Assembly (NCBI GenBank): GCA_033558025.1
Contig: JAUCEF010000017.1
Coordinates: 2,604,001-2,668,000, forward strand
Direction: 5' to 3'
Origin: Phytophthora sp. 'mugwort'
Lineage: Eukaryota; Oomycota; Peronosporomycetes; Peronosporales; Peronosporaceae
DNA: 64,000 nt
How positions within the stretch are numbered: the first letter of the stretch is position 1; each line of letters begins with the position of its first letter. The notes beneath the pieces are model-generated. The model saw nothing but the letters and a program-made list of their open reading frames with translations, was not told the DNA's origin and searched no databases. This document shows, piece after piece, positions 11,796 through 22,570 of this stretch. The position numbers were made by a program, and so were the translations under genes.

Positions 11796-12026
11796 TGACA
11801 GAAACAGATGAACGGGATAACGAGGCTCGAAGCTCGTGGCGTGATACTGGATGCTACGGACGGCATGGAGGCAAAGGTGAGCAACTCGGAGACGTACGGG
11901 GTCGGGCCCACTACCTCGGTGATACTTGCGACGACTACCACTGAGTACTGCCAGAGACGTCCGGAGCGAGTACCGACGAAGAAGTGCTTAAAACCACAAA
12001 TGAACGAAGACGGACGACGGCGCAGG

Positions 12027-12045
12027 TGCAGAAGCACCTCGGCGA
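12027..12045 (+). repeat. 19-bp direct repeat, left copy
   Basis: TGCAGAAGCACCTCGGCGA. An identical copy lies at 12516-12534. Between them is the polymerase fragment; outside them the retroelement-like sequence reads on as if uninterrupted. This looks like a target-site duplication or duplicated junction made when the fragment was inserted. Confidence 0.8.
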
Positions 12046-12506
12046 TAATGAATGCCAACATCGCCGGTGAACCATCAATAATCTTCAACCGCTACGCTAA
12101 ACGCAACGAGACAAAAATTCGAGGCAATGAGATTTGTAAGAAGATCATTGGATAAGACGCTAATGCGCTATACTTATGGGCGCTCGGTAATGAGATGCCG
12201 TGCGGGAGATTGACCACTATGGAGACTTATCCCGGTATCGTAGAATACATCAAGGCTGACAAGATATTTGGCTTCCTTAAATGCGACATTCGTACCCCAG
12301 AGCACCTTAAAGAGTACATTAGCGAGATGACACCAATTTTCAAGAATACACTAATCGATTGCACCGATGAGACCATCATTGGCTCACACATGTATGAGTA
12401 CAACCAGATTTGTGAAAAAAGCCGAGTTAAGCCTGCTCGTAAGTTGATCGGTAGATATTTCGGTGAGAAGATTCTGATCACGCACCTCCTCTCAAATGGT
12501 ATCTAG
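12046..12506 (+). pseudogene. Fragment of a protein-primed family-B DNA polymerase (Polinton/Maverick-like)
   Basis: One plus-strand frame, broken by a TAA at 12153-12155, encodes GEPSIIFNRYAK, then IIG-stop-DANALYLWAL, then NEMPCG, FGFLKCDIRTPEHLKEYIS and EMTPIFKNT. It ends with KLIGRYFGEKIL about 20 codons before a stop at 12504. DANALYLWAL is the motif A region (D-x2-ALY) of family-B polymerases; the following FGF(L/I)xCDI..P.HLK..F/ISEM.P.FKN block is characteristic of the protein-primed polymerases (DNA_pol_B_2 type) of Polinton/Maverick elements and their viral relatives. The exonuclease domain, motifs B and C and all other Polinton genes are absent. The stop falls exactly on the conserved Tyr before the catalytic Asp. 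The piece is about 153 codons long and sits between 19-bp direct repeats inside Ty3-derived sequence. Confidence 0.8.
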
Positions 12507-12515
12507 CACACGGGA

Positions 12516-12534
12516 TGCAGAAGCACCTCGGCGA
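12516..12534 (+). repeat. 19-bp direct repeat, right copy
   Basis: Identical to 12027-12045. It marks the right edge of the polymerase insertion. Confidence 0.8.
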
Positions 12535-13092
12535 AGAAGTGAACGACTGGCAGCTCGTTCAAGTCCCGCACCAGCAGCACGAGTCCACAACAGTACCGGC
12601 CGCGGAGCAAGTTGAGGCTGGAGAGGCGTGGAAACGACAACGAAGATGCGCATGACGGCACATTACGTGGCCCGAGTCACTGCACGAGATGCAAGTGGTA
12701 TCGACGACTGCCGAAACAACATACGAGGCGGTGGATAATAAATTGGCGGCGGCTCGGAGATGGCCGAGGCCAGGAATGCAGCCAATAAGAGCACGGTCGC
12801 GCCGCCAACAGGCCGCGAAATAACGGAATACGGGAGTCGATAGTGAAATCACCGAGCCTACCGGCAAATCGAAGAGAATTACGGAGGAGAGCAACTTGGT
12901 AGTGCAGACAGCTGTACGGGTCCCCATGATCGAGACGGCGATTCGAGAACAGACAAGAGCTAAACGAAACGGCACAGATGATACCGCGGCAGCCGAGAAT
13001 TCGAAGCGCGATATGGGGTATATGGCGGGATTAGCGACGATGGTGAACGGATCCCGACAGCTAAGCCTACATGCAACTCACAGACGGCGAGA
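12535..13092. other. Probable decayed retroelement tail, no gene seen
   Basis: A frame continuing across the right repeat is Arg/Ser/Ala-rich (RRRSERLAARSS), like the end of many pol polyproteins. Nothing more specific can be read. Confidence 0.4.
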
Positions 13093-13717
13093 TTGCCGCA
13101 GAGCAACGGAGCAGTCGATTTGTGCCACATGCTTATTGAAGACGTGATTCCTGCATTAAGTCTAATGGGAGTGGATAAAGGACGACGAATATGGCGTGCC
13201 TCTCAAGGTGCCAATCACGCTGCAACAAGGCAACGAAAAGTCTCATGTTCTTCCAAACGATCCGGAAGTGATCGCAGAAGGGTACTCTGGAGGATGGAAG
13301 ATCTTCATCACGGCACACCCAGCACAGAGTCCTGACCTCAACACCTTAGATTGTGGTTTTTTTCGACGCAATTCAATCGCTCCAGTCGTTCACATGCCGC
13401 GCAAACCCGAGGACCGGATCAAGGAAGTCGAGCACGCCTTTCGGAGCACGATCTACACGACGCTGAACAAGACCTTTCTATCTATTCCGCTTAGTATGGA
13501 GGACGTCATGAAACACCAAGGCGGCAACTCGTTTCCACTGGGCCACTTCCACAAGGACAAGCTCCTCAGAGCTGGCGACCTTCCGTTACTGCTCCCGTGT
13601 GATGCAGCTCTTTTTGAGGCCTCCCTCACCCATATCGCTCCCCAAGTCACACCACTCCCCACTCCACGGGAATTGGATGTTTTGCTTCATAGGCTGGCGG
13701 AACACGAACGCCATTAG
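13093..13717 (+). pseudogene. Mariner-like (Tc1/mariner) transposase, C-terminal part
   Basis: Two overlapping plus-strand frames carry the catalytic core end of a Mariner-like transposase: DLCHMLIEDVIPALSLMG, VPITLQQGNEKSHV and AHPAQSPDLNTLDCGFFR. About 110 residues follow, to a stop after HRLAEHERH. The plant/oomycete Mariner signature normally reads QQDN(A)xPH ... SPDLN.LDLGFF. Here the second catalytic Asp is Gly (QQGN), while the SPDLN Asp is kept. The N-terminal DNA-binding region is missing, but a stand-alone domain of the same type is encoded at 57361-58002. Confidence 0.8.
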
Positions 13718-14003
13718 CTCTTGAGATGCACGTTGTTACCCAAAACCATCAAGTAGAACTACATATTAGTAGAAAAAGAGCACCTTGCATATTTTATACC
13801 CGAATAAAAACGAGGCGGAGCGCTCGAGAATTGTCTTTTGAAATGTGCATTATTTTCTTAGCGGAGGTAGTATATCTCTACAATTTCAAAGACATTTTTT
13901 TAAAGCTTAAAAGACTAGGCTTTAGCTACCTTAGCAACCGTGTCAGCTCCTCAGAACGGCAGTTGACCTCCAGGAAAAGCAACATCTCAAGCCGAATGGG
14001 TAG

Positions 14004-14228
14004 CTAGCCGTGGCGATGCAGCGAGAGCGCATGAAGCGCCTTGCTAATTAGACGCTCTACTGCGTTCGATGTCGGCGGGGTAAAGCAGGCCCCGCGGTAG
14101 GCCTCCATAGCAACTCGTTGCTTTTCACGCTCGCAGAGCGAGCTCATCGAAACCCGCGCGCTTGTCAGCATCGCCACCTCTGTGGCTGTCAACAGAAACT
14201 GCGATGGCCTCAGCAGCTCGTGCTGCAC
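14004..14228 (-). pseudogene. Possible hAT C-terminal remnant
   Basis: The minus-strand frame ends CFTPPTSNAVERLISKALHA. P(P)TSN.VERL(F/I)S.A is the hAT dimerisation-domain entry motif. Only about 75 codons are open and nothing else of the element was found, so this is tentative. Confidence 0.4.
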
Positions 14229-14391
14229 GAACGACAGCTCGCCGCCCTATCTAGTAGAACCTTAACGAGAAGTATTTTTGTATAGACGTTAAATAGTACA
14301 CTGTCAGGTTACGACCGTAAATTATTCTGTATTTTTTACGATCTTGTAAAATAGATATTTCCGTACTAATATTTCAGTGTATGTGCCGTAC

Positions 14392-14529
14392 TGTCCCGAG
14401 TCCAGATGGAGGTTACCGCTGGGTTGAATTTTATATTCGACTTTGTTAGTTTGTTTTTTATTTCTTCCCTACAAGCGTGTACTACTTCTACCCAGCGTCG
14501 ACCGGCCTACATCGGGACGACTCGCAACA
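14392..14529 (+). repeat. 5' LTR of element B (internally deleted)
   Basis: It starts TGTCCCGAGTCCAGATGG and ends ..CGACTCGCAACA. It lines up with both ends of the 544-bp 3' LTR but skips the middle: after CCGCTGGGT it passes directly to TGAATTTTATATTCG, so about 406 bp are missing. Without the middle the promoter may be lost. Preceded by GTAC, the left target-site copy. Confidence 0.85.
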
Positions 14530-14764
14530 CGGGGTGGTGAAGCAGGGTACGGACTTCCCTGTGAAGTGGTACTAGTTTGGGAAGAATTGTTAGGTGTCTG
14601 AACCTGGAGTTGGAGGACTTGTTTCGCCTGAAGGCGAGTATGTGAAGACCCCGGGTCCACACATCAACCGCACAGTGTCAGGGTGGGGGCGTTGAGGAAG
14701 CAATCTACAAGTCTCGCAGGACCGGTCAAGTCGTAACAGTCAACGCGCAAGGGCCAAGCGCAAC

Positions 14765-14893
14765 AAGGTCAACTAGAACCGTTGTAGGAAAGGTTCGTGA
14801 AGAGAAGTCCGCCCGGTTGGATCAAAGTTAAGGTCAACTGGAACAGTCGCAGGAACGGTTCAAGAGAAGTCCGCACAGTCGGATCAGAGTCAC
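14765..14893 (+). repeat. Tandem 65-bp duplication in the leader of element B
   Basis: Two imperfect copies start AAGGTCAACT(A/G)GAAC at 14765 and 14830 and share GAAGTCCGC near their ends; the second contains GGAACGGTTC, the first the related GAACCGTTG. They lie in the untranslated leader between the 5' LTR and gag. Confidence 0.8.
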
Positions 14894-14948
14894 GAGCAAG
14901 AGTGAAGAAAGGAGTTCCTGAGGAGTCTGGTCGAGAATCGGTAGCAAG

Positions 14949-16735
14949 ATGACTGTCGCCGGTGATTACGAAGTGGGGAACGAAGGAAGAAGTGGGAACG
15001 TGTTACGGCGTGAAGGAGTAAGTAACGTCGGGCACGGAGGAAACACCACCGAGAGTGAAGAAGCCGAGCCAGATGTGGAATCTGGCCAAGCCGACCTTCC
15101 TACCGGGTTGTCGCAAGTGATGAACGAGCTGTGGGCGACCGCGGAAGAGGAGAAGGAAAAAGAGGTGGCTGAGACGGAGCCTCGAGTCAAGTAGGAAGGC
15201 AGCGAAGAGACGGCCATCCAGGAAGAAGAGCGTCGGAGCGGTCCATCTGGAACGGAACGGTTCCAGACCGCGGAGGAAGTGTATTACGACGCCGAGGAAC
15301 TGGGTTAGTACGAGGAAGATTACCCGTATGAAGAGAGGAGCAAGTGGAGGAGTTGCAGAGGAGCCCCAACGGTTTCATCCTGCAGTACTCTGGTCCGGAG
15401 GTCCGTCGCATGGATCGGCCCACCTTTGCATGGGGTTGGACCCTAAGAAGAACCCTGGCGCTGGGCCCTACCGTTATCCGAGCGGAGGAAACGGTCAGCC
15501 GCAGAAGAGTACGCTGAAGTCTGAGTTTGTGAAGCCGGGCGTCCGTGCTGACCCGAGTGGTGCAATCCCTCGGAAGAGCAGTGTACCCTATCAGGGGGCC
15601 CCCTGCTAGAGCGCTACCGTCGGTAGGAACGGTGAACCGTGGAATGGCGAGAACGGTTCCCAAAAGTTGACTACGCCTCTAAGCCGTCGGACTGGATCCA
15701 CCCCCGCGAATGCGAATGCGTTCGGGCTGTTAACGTTTGTCTCGAATGCTGTGATGGTGTTGCCCATGTTCTATTTGGATACGCCAACTGTGGAAAAGGC
15801 CCGAGACTTCTGGGAGAAGTTTGAAGCTCATACAGAAGAGCTTCCAGACCATTCCCGTCTACTGGTCTTCCGCCAGAAACTAAAAGGACGAGTGGCTGAA
15901 CGGTGGTGGAGAAATTCGTGGATCAAGACGTCCAACACTCCGCGCCTGAGGATTCACAACCAGTTCCTCAGTCGAACGGCGGACGAGCTGACGAGCTCTG
16001 GGAACGGTTGGAAACGACGAAGAGAGAGAGAGCGGGGAGATCGAGTGTCAGATCTCTTTGTGTCGCTGGACTACCCGAATCCGCAGATGCGTTATCAACT
16101 GTTCCGCCGTGACCTGCGAAACAAGCGCATGTTGGGTACGTTGGACACGAGTCCGGCTTCGGACATCCCGGCGGCATGCGAGTGGCTTATGTTCACGGAT
16201 ATCTTCCGCCCGATAGAGGAGGACGAGGAGTTCTCGGACGGTGCTACCGTGAAGAAGCCGGAGACCGCTTCTACTTTTGTGGACGCCCTCGCGCAACAAT
16301 TGCATTCTTTCATGGAACAACAGCAGCGATGGCAGAATCAGTTGAGCCAAAACAGATGGCAGGGTCCGCGCTCGCTCGTAACCGAGTTCCTATGGTCGCG
16401 GCTACCGTGACGACGCCTGTTCCTATGGGAACGGTCCAAACCTTTAAGAGAACGGTCCCACTGTCCGAGGAATTCGGAATGAGGACGACGGTGGTATGCA
16501 GAATGATGTTCCGCTATGCGGTCGCTGCAACTGCAAGGGCCATGGGTGTGGTATGTTTAAACGCCAACAGATGAGTGGTCGTAAGTGTGGACAGATGGGT
16601 CACATCACGATCGAGTGCGAAGCCCCTTTCAAAAAAGGAACGGACTACAACACTGGGAACCGTTCTCCTCGTGGATGCAGCTTCTGCAATGAACCTGGTC
16701 ATGGGATTTGAGACTGTCCTATCTTGGATGCGCTC
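14949..16735 (+). pseudogene. gag of element B with two CCHC zinc knuckles
   Basis: An acidic N-terminal open stretch (14949-15194) starts at an ATG and ends in a TAG. After several stops a longer frame (15667-16410) covers the capsid region, including LPDHSRLLVFRQKLKGR and a C-terminal coiled, Gln-rich part. From about 16575 follow two zinc knuckles, CGQMGHITIEC and CSFCNEPGHGI-stop-DC, the second interrupted by an in-frame TGA. The product would package RNA in virus-like particles. The combination of stops at 15192 and about 16709 and frame changes marks it as dead. Confidence 0.75.
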
Positions 16736-18110
16736 AAGGCGATGGTGGCGTTACTGCAGAGCAATGCCCACGCCCCGAGTCGTCCCGGTCCTCAATGAAG
16801 AGGGCGGGAGGAAGGAGAGGAGGAGGCCACTTTTTTCGCTGGTCTAGGGAATGGCTCAAAGAACGGTCGTGAGGGTGATTGGGAGGAGGAATGACCGTCG
16901 ATCGTCAGGAACGGTGATGAAGAAAGAGATGATGGTGGTGTGGACGAGGTGACAGTGAAGACGAGAACCGCGTCGTCCCTAGACACGGTTGGAAGAGGGA
17001 TTAGAGCAGTCGGCGTAGCCGCACTGGACGAAACCGAAGAAGAAGAAAAAGAAGACGGGCTGAGAAAAGAAGATGAACGACTCGCTGGAACGGCTACGTG
17101 GACAGGGGATGTCGTTTGTTAGGGGCACACGAGAAGTGAAGTCTCGGCGCTGACGAAGAGTGACTATGAAAACGAAGAAGAGGTTTATGGCGACTCGCAA
17201 GAATTGACGAAAGAGACAGTCCACGAGAACGGAGTCGTTGAGGTCTCAAGACTCAGGTCAAGCTAAAAGGAATATTGAAGAAAGAAGCAGCTAGGAAGGA
17301 GCCGACTCCTTCCGAAAGAATGAAGAGATGGAGAAAGCAGACGAGTCCGGCGGACTACACCGCCTCTTCACGGACACCGAATTAAACTCTATGGAGGCGT
17401 GCGTTCCAAGTCAATAAGGAACGGTTTTGGCTGGCGTAGAAGTAGCGGTTGAAGAAGAAGAATACGACAAAGAACTTGAGGACCGTTTGTACCCAATTGA
17501 TGAAGTAGAGCTCAAAAAGCGTATGAAGCTGAACTCAAAGACCTCAAGAGAACCGTATGTATACCCGCCATGCGTGGAGGCGGTCTAGCCCAAATTGGAA
17601 GGAAGAATAACCGTTCCGCTGGAATTATGACGGTTGCTCGTCTGGCTGTGTATCAGATATCGAAGGAGCAGAAGTAGAATGCTCACCTAGAGATCGGCAG
17701 TGAAGGTGTGTCGGAATGGAAAATCGAATCCCAGAAGCTGGTGGGTGAACTGAAGGAGTTACCTGAACTAAACAGGGATCGTCTACACTGGCGTGCTGAT
17801 CGAGTATTAGCCGAGCACGGTTTCCCTGAAGACGTATGGGTTCTATTTGTGGGCTGGGATCGTGATTATTACGCAGAATTCGCTCCCATAATCTGGCAAA
17901 AGCTAGGAGAACGGATTAGAAACTCTCACGCCTCTAGATCCTGCCGAAGGAAGTGGTGTCGAGCTCAGAGGCGAGTGTGCTTTGACTGTTCTTCTCTCTA
18001 TGGAAACCATGCAAAAGCAGTTGGAGAACGGTGTCTCCGTCCTGAAAGTGATGACGACGTGACTCAATACGTGAATCGGATCGGATCCGAAAGCCCTTCT
18101 CGCCAATGAG
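16736..18110 (+). pseudogene. gag-protease spacer of element B
   Basis: Very Glu/Lys/Arg-rich, repetitive sequence with many stops up to 17700, then an open stretch (17708-18109) of 133 residues beginning SEWKIESQKLVGELKEL with no recognisable domain. It contains about seven GAACGG-type heptamers. Presumably part of the polyprotein before the protease. Confidence 0.45.
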
Positions 18111-18210
18111 CTCCGAAGACTAGTCTCGTGGATGTGAGAACGGTCGACCTATCCGATGGTTTTGGAGTCCTGAAGGATGAAGCAGATTACGTGCGGCTTG
18201 AAGTAGTTAA

Positions 18211-18731
18211 ATGGGGACAGAGGGTAGTCGGCTCAGTGGGAAGCTTGAAACTCTCTCGGGCGGTCATATCAACTGTCTTCCCTCTCAATTGCTGGTAGAC
18301 ATAGGAGCGACTTTGAGTCTGGTTGACTGTCAAATATTGAAACGACTGCGATGGTCTACTGAGCATTTGAAACGCTACGACGGTCACGTGAAAAGTCCGT
18401 CGGGACATCAATACAAATCCGAGACAGGATCAGTCTGCCTCTAATACTAGGATCGCGAGAACTGACCATCCGAATGCTGGTGGCCGACGTCCTTCATGTG
18501 GACGCCATCCTAGGTGTGGATGCGCTGGGAGCGTTGCGAGCAGTACTTGACGTGGAAGAACGGAAGATGACCCTCAAAGATACGGGCGAGGGTCTTCCAC
18601 TAGGAGTACCTATCGTGCACGAGACATGTATGGCTACGATGTCTGCGTCAATTCGACTACCTCCTAGGGGTCAAGCCCTGGTAATGACACCTCCGTTATC
18701 GGAGGTGTCGACGAGGATGCAACCGTTCTAG
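18211..18731 (+). pseudogene. Aspartic protease of element B (active-site Thr/Ser lost)
   Basis: The frame reads INCLPSQLLVDIGATLSLVD, aligning with the retropepsin active site L-(V/I)-D-(T/S)-G-A-(T/S)-x-S-L-(I/V)-D; the residue after Asp is Ile (codon ATA). After a frame change VADVLHVDAILGVDALGA follows, matching the (I)LG.D.L protease end. An Ile at this position abolishes the usual DTG/DSG catalytic triplet, so the enzyme is dead even apart from frameshifts. Confidence 0.75.
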
Positions 18732-19062
18732 TGGAAAGATCACTTAGCCTCCCGCCAAATCTGTGTATCGCGCGGTCATTATGCACGGTTGAGGAAGGCA
18801 AGGTCGTAGTAGAAGTCTGCAAGGCGTGTACAGACGAGTGCTGGATCTCCAAGGGAACGGTTATTGCGTCTACGACGGTTATACCTGAGTCAGCTTTCGG
18901 GTTTGGACTACCATCTGGAGACGATGTGGGAGTGAACTCTTCGTCCCCCATTAGTCGTGCCGGACAAACAGAAGAGACAGGGAACCAGAGTGAAAGAATG
19001 GTGAAATATTATCGGAAGAGAAGGTCAAGTCGGAGAAGCCAACCGTTCCCCCTGACAAAATG

Positions 19063-19870
19063 AACGGTGTGCAGGCCGACTTTTCTGAATCGAAACTGAC
19101 TCCTGAACAGGAGGCACTCTTCCAGTCCGAACTTGATAGCTTTCAAGAGATGTTTGTAGAGTCTTCTAAACGACCCGGCCGAACGGACTTATTACGTTTC
19201 CAGATCGACACATGAGACAGTCCTCTTATCAAGCAACAACCGTACCGTACCGAGTCTCGATGGCTGAAGGCGAAGTGATGGAAGCCGAGATAGCTAAATA
19301 CCTCGAGTTGGGGCTAATCCGTCCTTCGAACAGTTCATGGGCCAGTCCGGTGCTGATGAGTCGGAAACCGGACGGTGGCATACGGTTCTATATTGACTAC
19401 AGACGGTTGAACGCTGTGACAGTGAAGGACTGTTACCGATGCCGCTGATAGACTACATCCTCGATGTCCAAGGAGGAGCTCATCTGTTCTCGATGATGGA
19501 TGTAGCGTCTGGATACTGGAATGTTCCCATGGATGAAGATAGCGTGTCGAGAACGGAATTCTCTTGCAAGTTTGGCCTCTACGAGTAGCTCGTGATGCCT
19601 TTTGGGCTGTATAACGCAGCACCAGCGTTTGAATGGTTGATGGAAACCGGTCTGTGGATTTGAAGTGGCGAGTGTGCCTGCTATATCTTCATCACTGTGT
19701 CATATTTAGTAAGGACTTTCCGACGCACTTAGTACGGGTCCGTCAAGTGCTGACACGGTAAAAACAAGGCGGTTTCAAGCTTAAGATGAAAAAATGTCAT
19801 TGCGGACGGAGCCAAGTGGCGTTCCTCCGACATATTGTGATCCCTAGTGGAATCTTGTCAAACACGGAAA
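19063..19870 (+). pseudogene. Reverse transcriptase of element B (catalytic box YLHH)
   Basis: The polymerase reads from LTPEQEALFQSELDSF through a stop at 19213, then EAEIAKYLELGLIRPSNSSW, SPVLMSRKPDGGIRFYIDYR, FSMMDVASGYWNVPMDED, and after a stop, VMPFGLYNAAPAFEWLM. The catalytic box is LYLHHCVIFSKDFPTHL, where Ty3 elements have YLDD.VIFS: both metal-binding aspartates are histidines (codons CAT CAC). At least three in-frame stops are present. The order and motifs make the identity certain. Confidence 0.88.
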
Positions 19871-19888
19871 AAGTAAAGGCTGCGATGA

Positions 19889-20530
19889 ATGTACGGTCGC
19901 CTAGGGACCTCCTCGAAGATACGGTCGTTCCTAGGGCTAACTAGCTATTTCAGACGGTGTATCCCGCGTTACGCGCTTATTTCTGCCCCTTTGGAACGAG
20001 TGACGGTGAATGATGTGCGCTTTGTGTGGAGTGAAGATTGTGACGCGGCGTTTCGCCAGCTTAAGAGCGCTCTCGCGAAACCTCCAATCCTTGTGTATCC
20101 CGATGGCAAGAAACGGTTTAAGTTGTACGTAGACGCGTCTCGCTACGCGGTTGAAGCCTGCCTAATGCAAGAGGTGCACGGTCGTGGCCGTGTCGTGGCT
20201 TATGCAAGCAAGCTTCTGGCTGGATCACAGAAGAACTGGATTGATAAACAGGATGGCATTTCGGAGATTGAGTGCTGGGGCGTAGTCTGGTCGACGCGGA
20301 AGATTCGCTGTTACTTGTAGAAGAGGGAGTTCGATTTGTACACGGATCACCAGGCTTTGACTAGGGTGTTCAGCCCCGGCAACCGTACCGGGAACGCTAA
20401 ACTAGCACGGTGGGCCATGGGGCTACCGAACCTGCCGTTCAAGGTGCAACACAAACCGGGTACGTCAATGGGCCACGTCGACGGACTGTCACGTCTGCCT
20501 ATCGGTCATGTGGATGCCATATCCATGGCG
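19889..20530 (+). pseudogene. RNase H of element B
   Basis: An open stretch begins with the connection motif IRSFLGLTSYFRRCIPRYAL and continues to RFKLYVDASRYAVEACLMQE (first catalytic Asp) and KQDGISEIECWGVVWSTRKI (catalytic Glu). After one stop comes LYTDHQALTRVF (Asp) and VQHKPGTSMGHVDGLSR, the usual Ty3 end. The acidic residues are all still present. A TAG at about 20318 splits the domain. Confidence 0.85.
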
Positions 20531-20979
20531 GACCTCCTTAGCCCGGACGATATTGAAGAGGACGAAATGATTGAAGACCCAGTCGGGGAGCCAAAAGGAA
20601 TATGGGTCGAAGACCGTTCTACTTGTACTGATCACGATAATGCAGTCTTAGACGGGAAGGAGAGGACGATCCGGGTAGCGATGACGAGCCAGTTCAAGAT
20701 CCTTCATCCGGAGCCCCTGTTTCCCCAGTGGGCGTGTTTGGGCCTAACACGGAACAGTTCAGAGTTGGACAGAGGAAGGTCTCTTGGATACTGGCCTTGA
20801 TAGTGTTACTGGCTGAGCCCCCTATGCCCTCGGACCGGCGATTGCGATGCCGAGTGGCGAAAGATGGCCCTGCGACATGCTATCAAGGAAGGAATATTGA
20901 TGAGACTTGATAGCCTGTCGGCCAGAGTAGGACCAGCGCGAACCCTGACCGTTCCGGTAATTCCGTTGCCGTACATTCC

Positions 20980-22086
20980 GACGGTCTTACATTAGTGCCA
21001 CGCGGACCTCTCCTCGTCTCACTTGGGCCTGACGAAGACGCTTACTGAACGGGATGGCACAAAGACGTCGAAGAATATTTGAGTGCGTGTGATAAGTGTG
21101 GTGGAGGGAAAGACCCTCGTCCATGGCGTGCAGGCCTAAAGCAACGGATGCCTGTCGCGGGCCTCTCTGGACCGTTATCGCTGCTGGTAGTGAATGTGGA
21201 TGCTATCGGTCCCCTTACCAGTCACGGACAGTGGCAACCGGTATATACTTGCGTTCGTTAACTATTTCACGACATGGGCTGAAGCGTTCGCCGTAGAAGG
21301 GTTAGACTCCATTACGTTCGTCGGCACGATGTTAAACGGAGTAGTCGCTCGTCACGGTGTTCCGTCACGGTTGTTAAGTGATAACGGATCGAATATTTCG
21401 TCCGAAGTGGCCAAGTCCTTCTATCAGACTTTGGGTATCAAGAAGTTGTTCGGTGCCACTTACCATTCTCAAACACAAGGACTCGTGGGACGGTTCAACG
21501 GAACACTCATTGGAATGCTGAGAATGCACGTGAGTGAGGCGGATAATGATTGGGGTTGTATCTACGAAGGGTCCTGTTCGCGTACCGGACCGCTTATCAC
21601 AAGGCTCTCGGAGGCTCCCATTCTTTTCGTTGTACGGGAGAGATCAGGTGTTTCCCCTAGACGTGGCGTTTCTGAATTTAGGGACCAGATGGAAAAGTAA
21701 TGAGGTCGCCCAATACCGTCCGGAACTGAACCGTTCCCTAAGAACCTCGAGGCATCCAGTCGGCGTCAGCTGGTCAAAGTCCAGGACCGTCATGCGTCGA
21801 CCGGATGGCAAGTTCTGTGTGCTACGAAGTGGGTGACCCAGTATGGGTGTATCAACATTCCAGAGCGCGAAGAGGCGAGACCCGAACGAAGAAGCTCGCC
21901 TTTTCATGGCATGGTCCGTATCGCGTGATGGAACGGATCAAGGATAACACTTATCGGATTGAGATTCCGTCGCACCCCGACCGTGTGGTCCCCGTGAACG
22001 TGAAGTGCCTGAAGAATTATCGAGGCAGGTGGACGCGACCGTACGTGACAAAACTGTCGTCGGACCTCGATGATGACGAGCCTTAG
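20980..22086 (+). pseudogene. Integrase of element B
   Basis: The zinc-binding part is spread over frames: CHADLSSSHLGLTKTL and YLSACDKCGGGKDPRPW-like sequence (21000-21130). The core follows (21194-21700) with VDAIGPL in one frame, then YILAFVNYFTTWAEAFAVEG, LLSDNGSNISSEVAKSFYQT and HSQTQGLVGRFNGTL. The last aligns with the usual (P)Q..G..ER.N, where the catalytic Glu is replaced by Gly (GLVGRFN). The C-terminal SH3-like part (21805-22086) has YEVGDPVWVYQ and FSWHGPYRVMERIKDNTYRI. It would insert cDNA into the genome; the broken frame and missing Glu make it inactive. Confidence 0.85.
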
Positions 22087-22253
22087 ACGAGTCCGACCTC
22101 CCTCAGTCTAGCTTCACGGAAAGAAGAACGATCGGACGTGAGGATACTGTGATTATTGGAACGGATGCCCCTGCTCGAGATAGTTGCGAAAAGAGTAGTG
22201 AACCGGTTCGTGGAATACCTGGCGCTCACCGGGACTATGAGACTTTCTGGCTA

Positions 22254-22271
22254 CCCCCCCCCCCCCCCCCC
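22254..22271 (+). repeat. C18 homopolymer in element B
   Basis: A run of 18 C directly after pol. Similar long G/C runs lie at 3941-3958, 32079-32091, 39021-39037 and 41927-41938, mostly in retroelements. Confidence 0.9.
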
Positions 22272-22570
22272 AAAGAGCGGTACTCACACCCGAGTACGAA
22301 ACTTTGATTTTATCTTACGAACCAGCCGAAAGAAAGAGGAAGGATTTGCCACCTTTGCGATCAATACCCGTTTGGCTGATGCTAACACCAAAGTAGATGA
22401 CGATTATCTACTTCTGGTGTAGTCGTGAAAGGGGTGAACGGCTCTCGAGTTCGAGCGGAACGGTCATGCTATGGATTAGAGTGGTGACTCGAGAACGGAA
22501 AGAGAGTGCAGTGATTTTATTTGTGTATTTCCTTAAATGTTAAAACCAACTGGTAAGCCCCGGATCTTAC

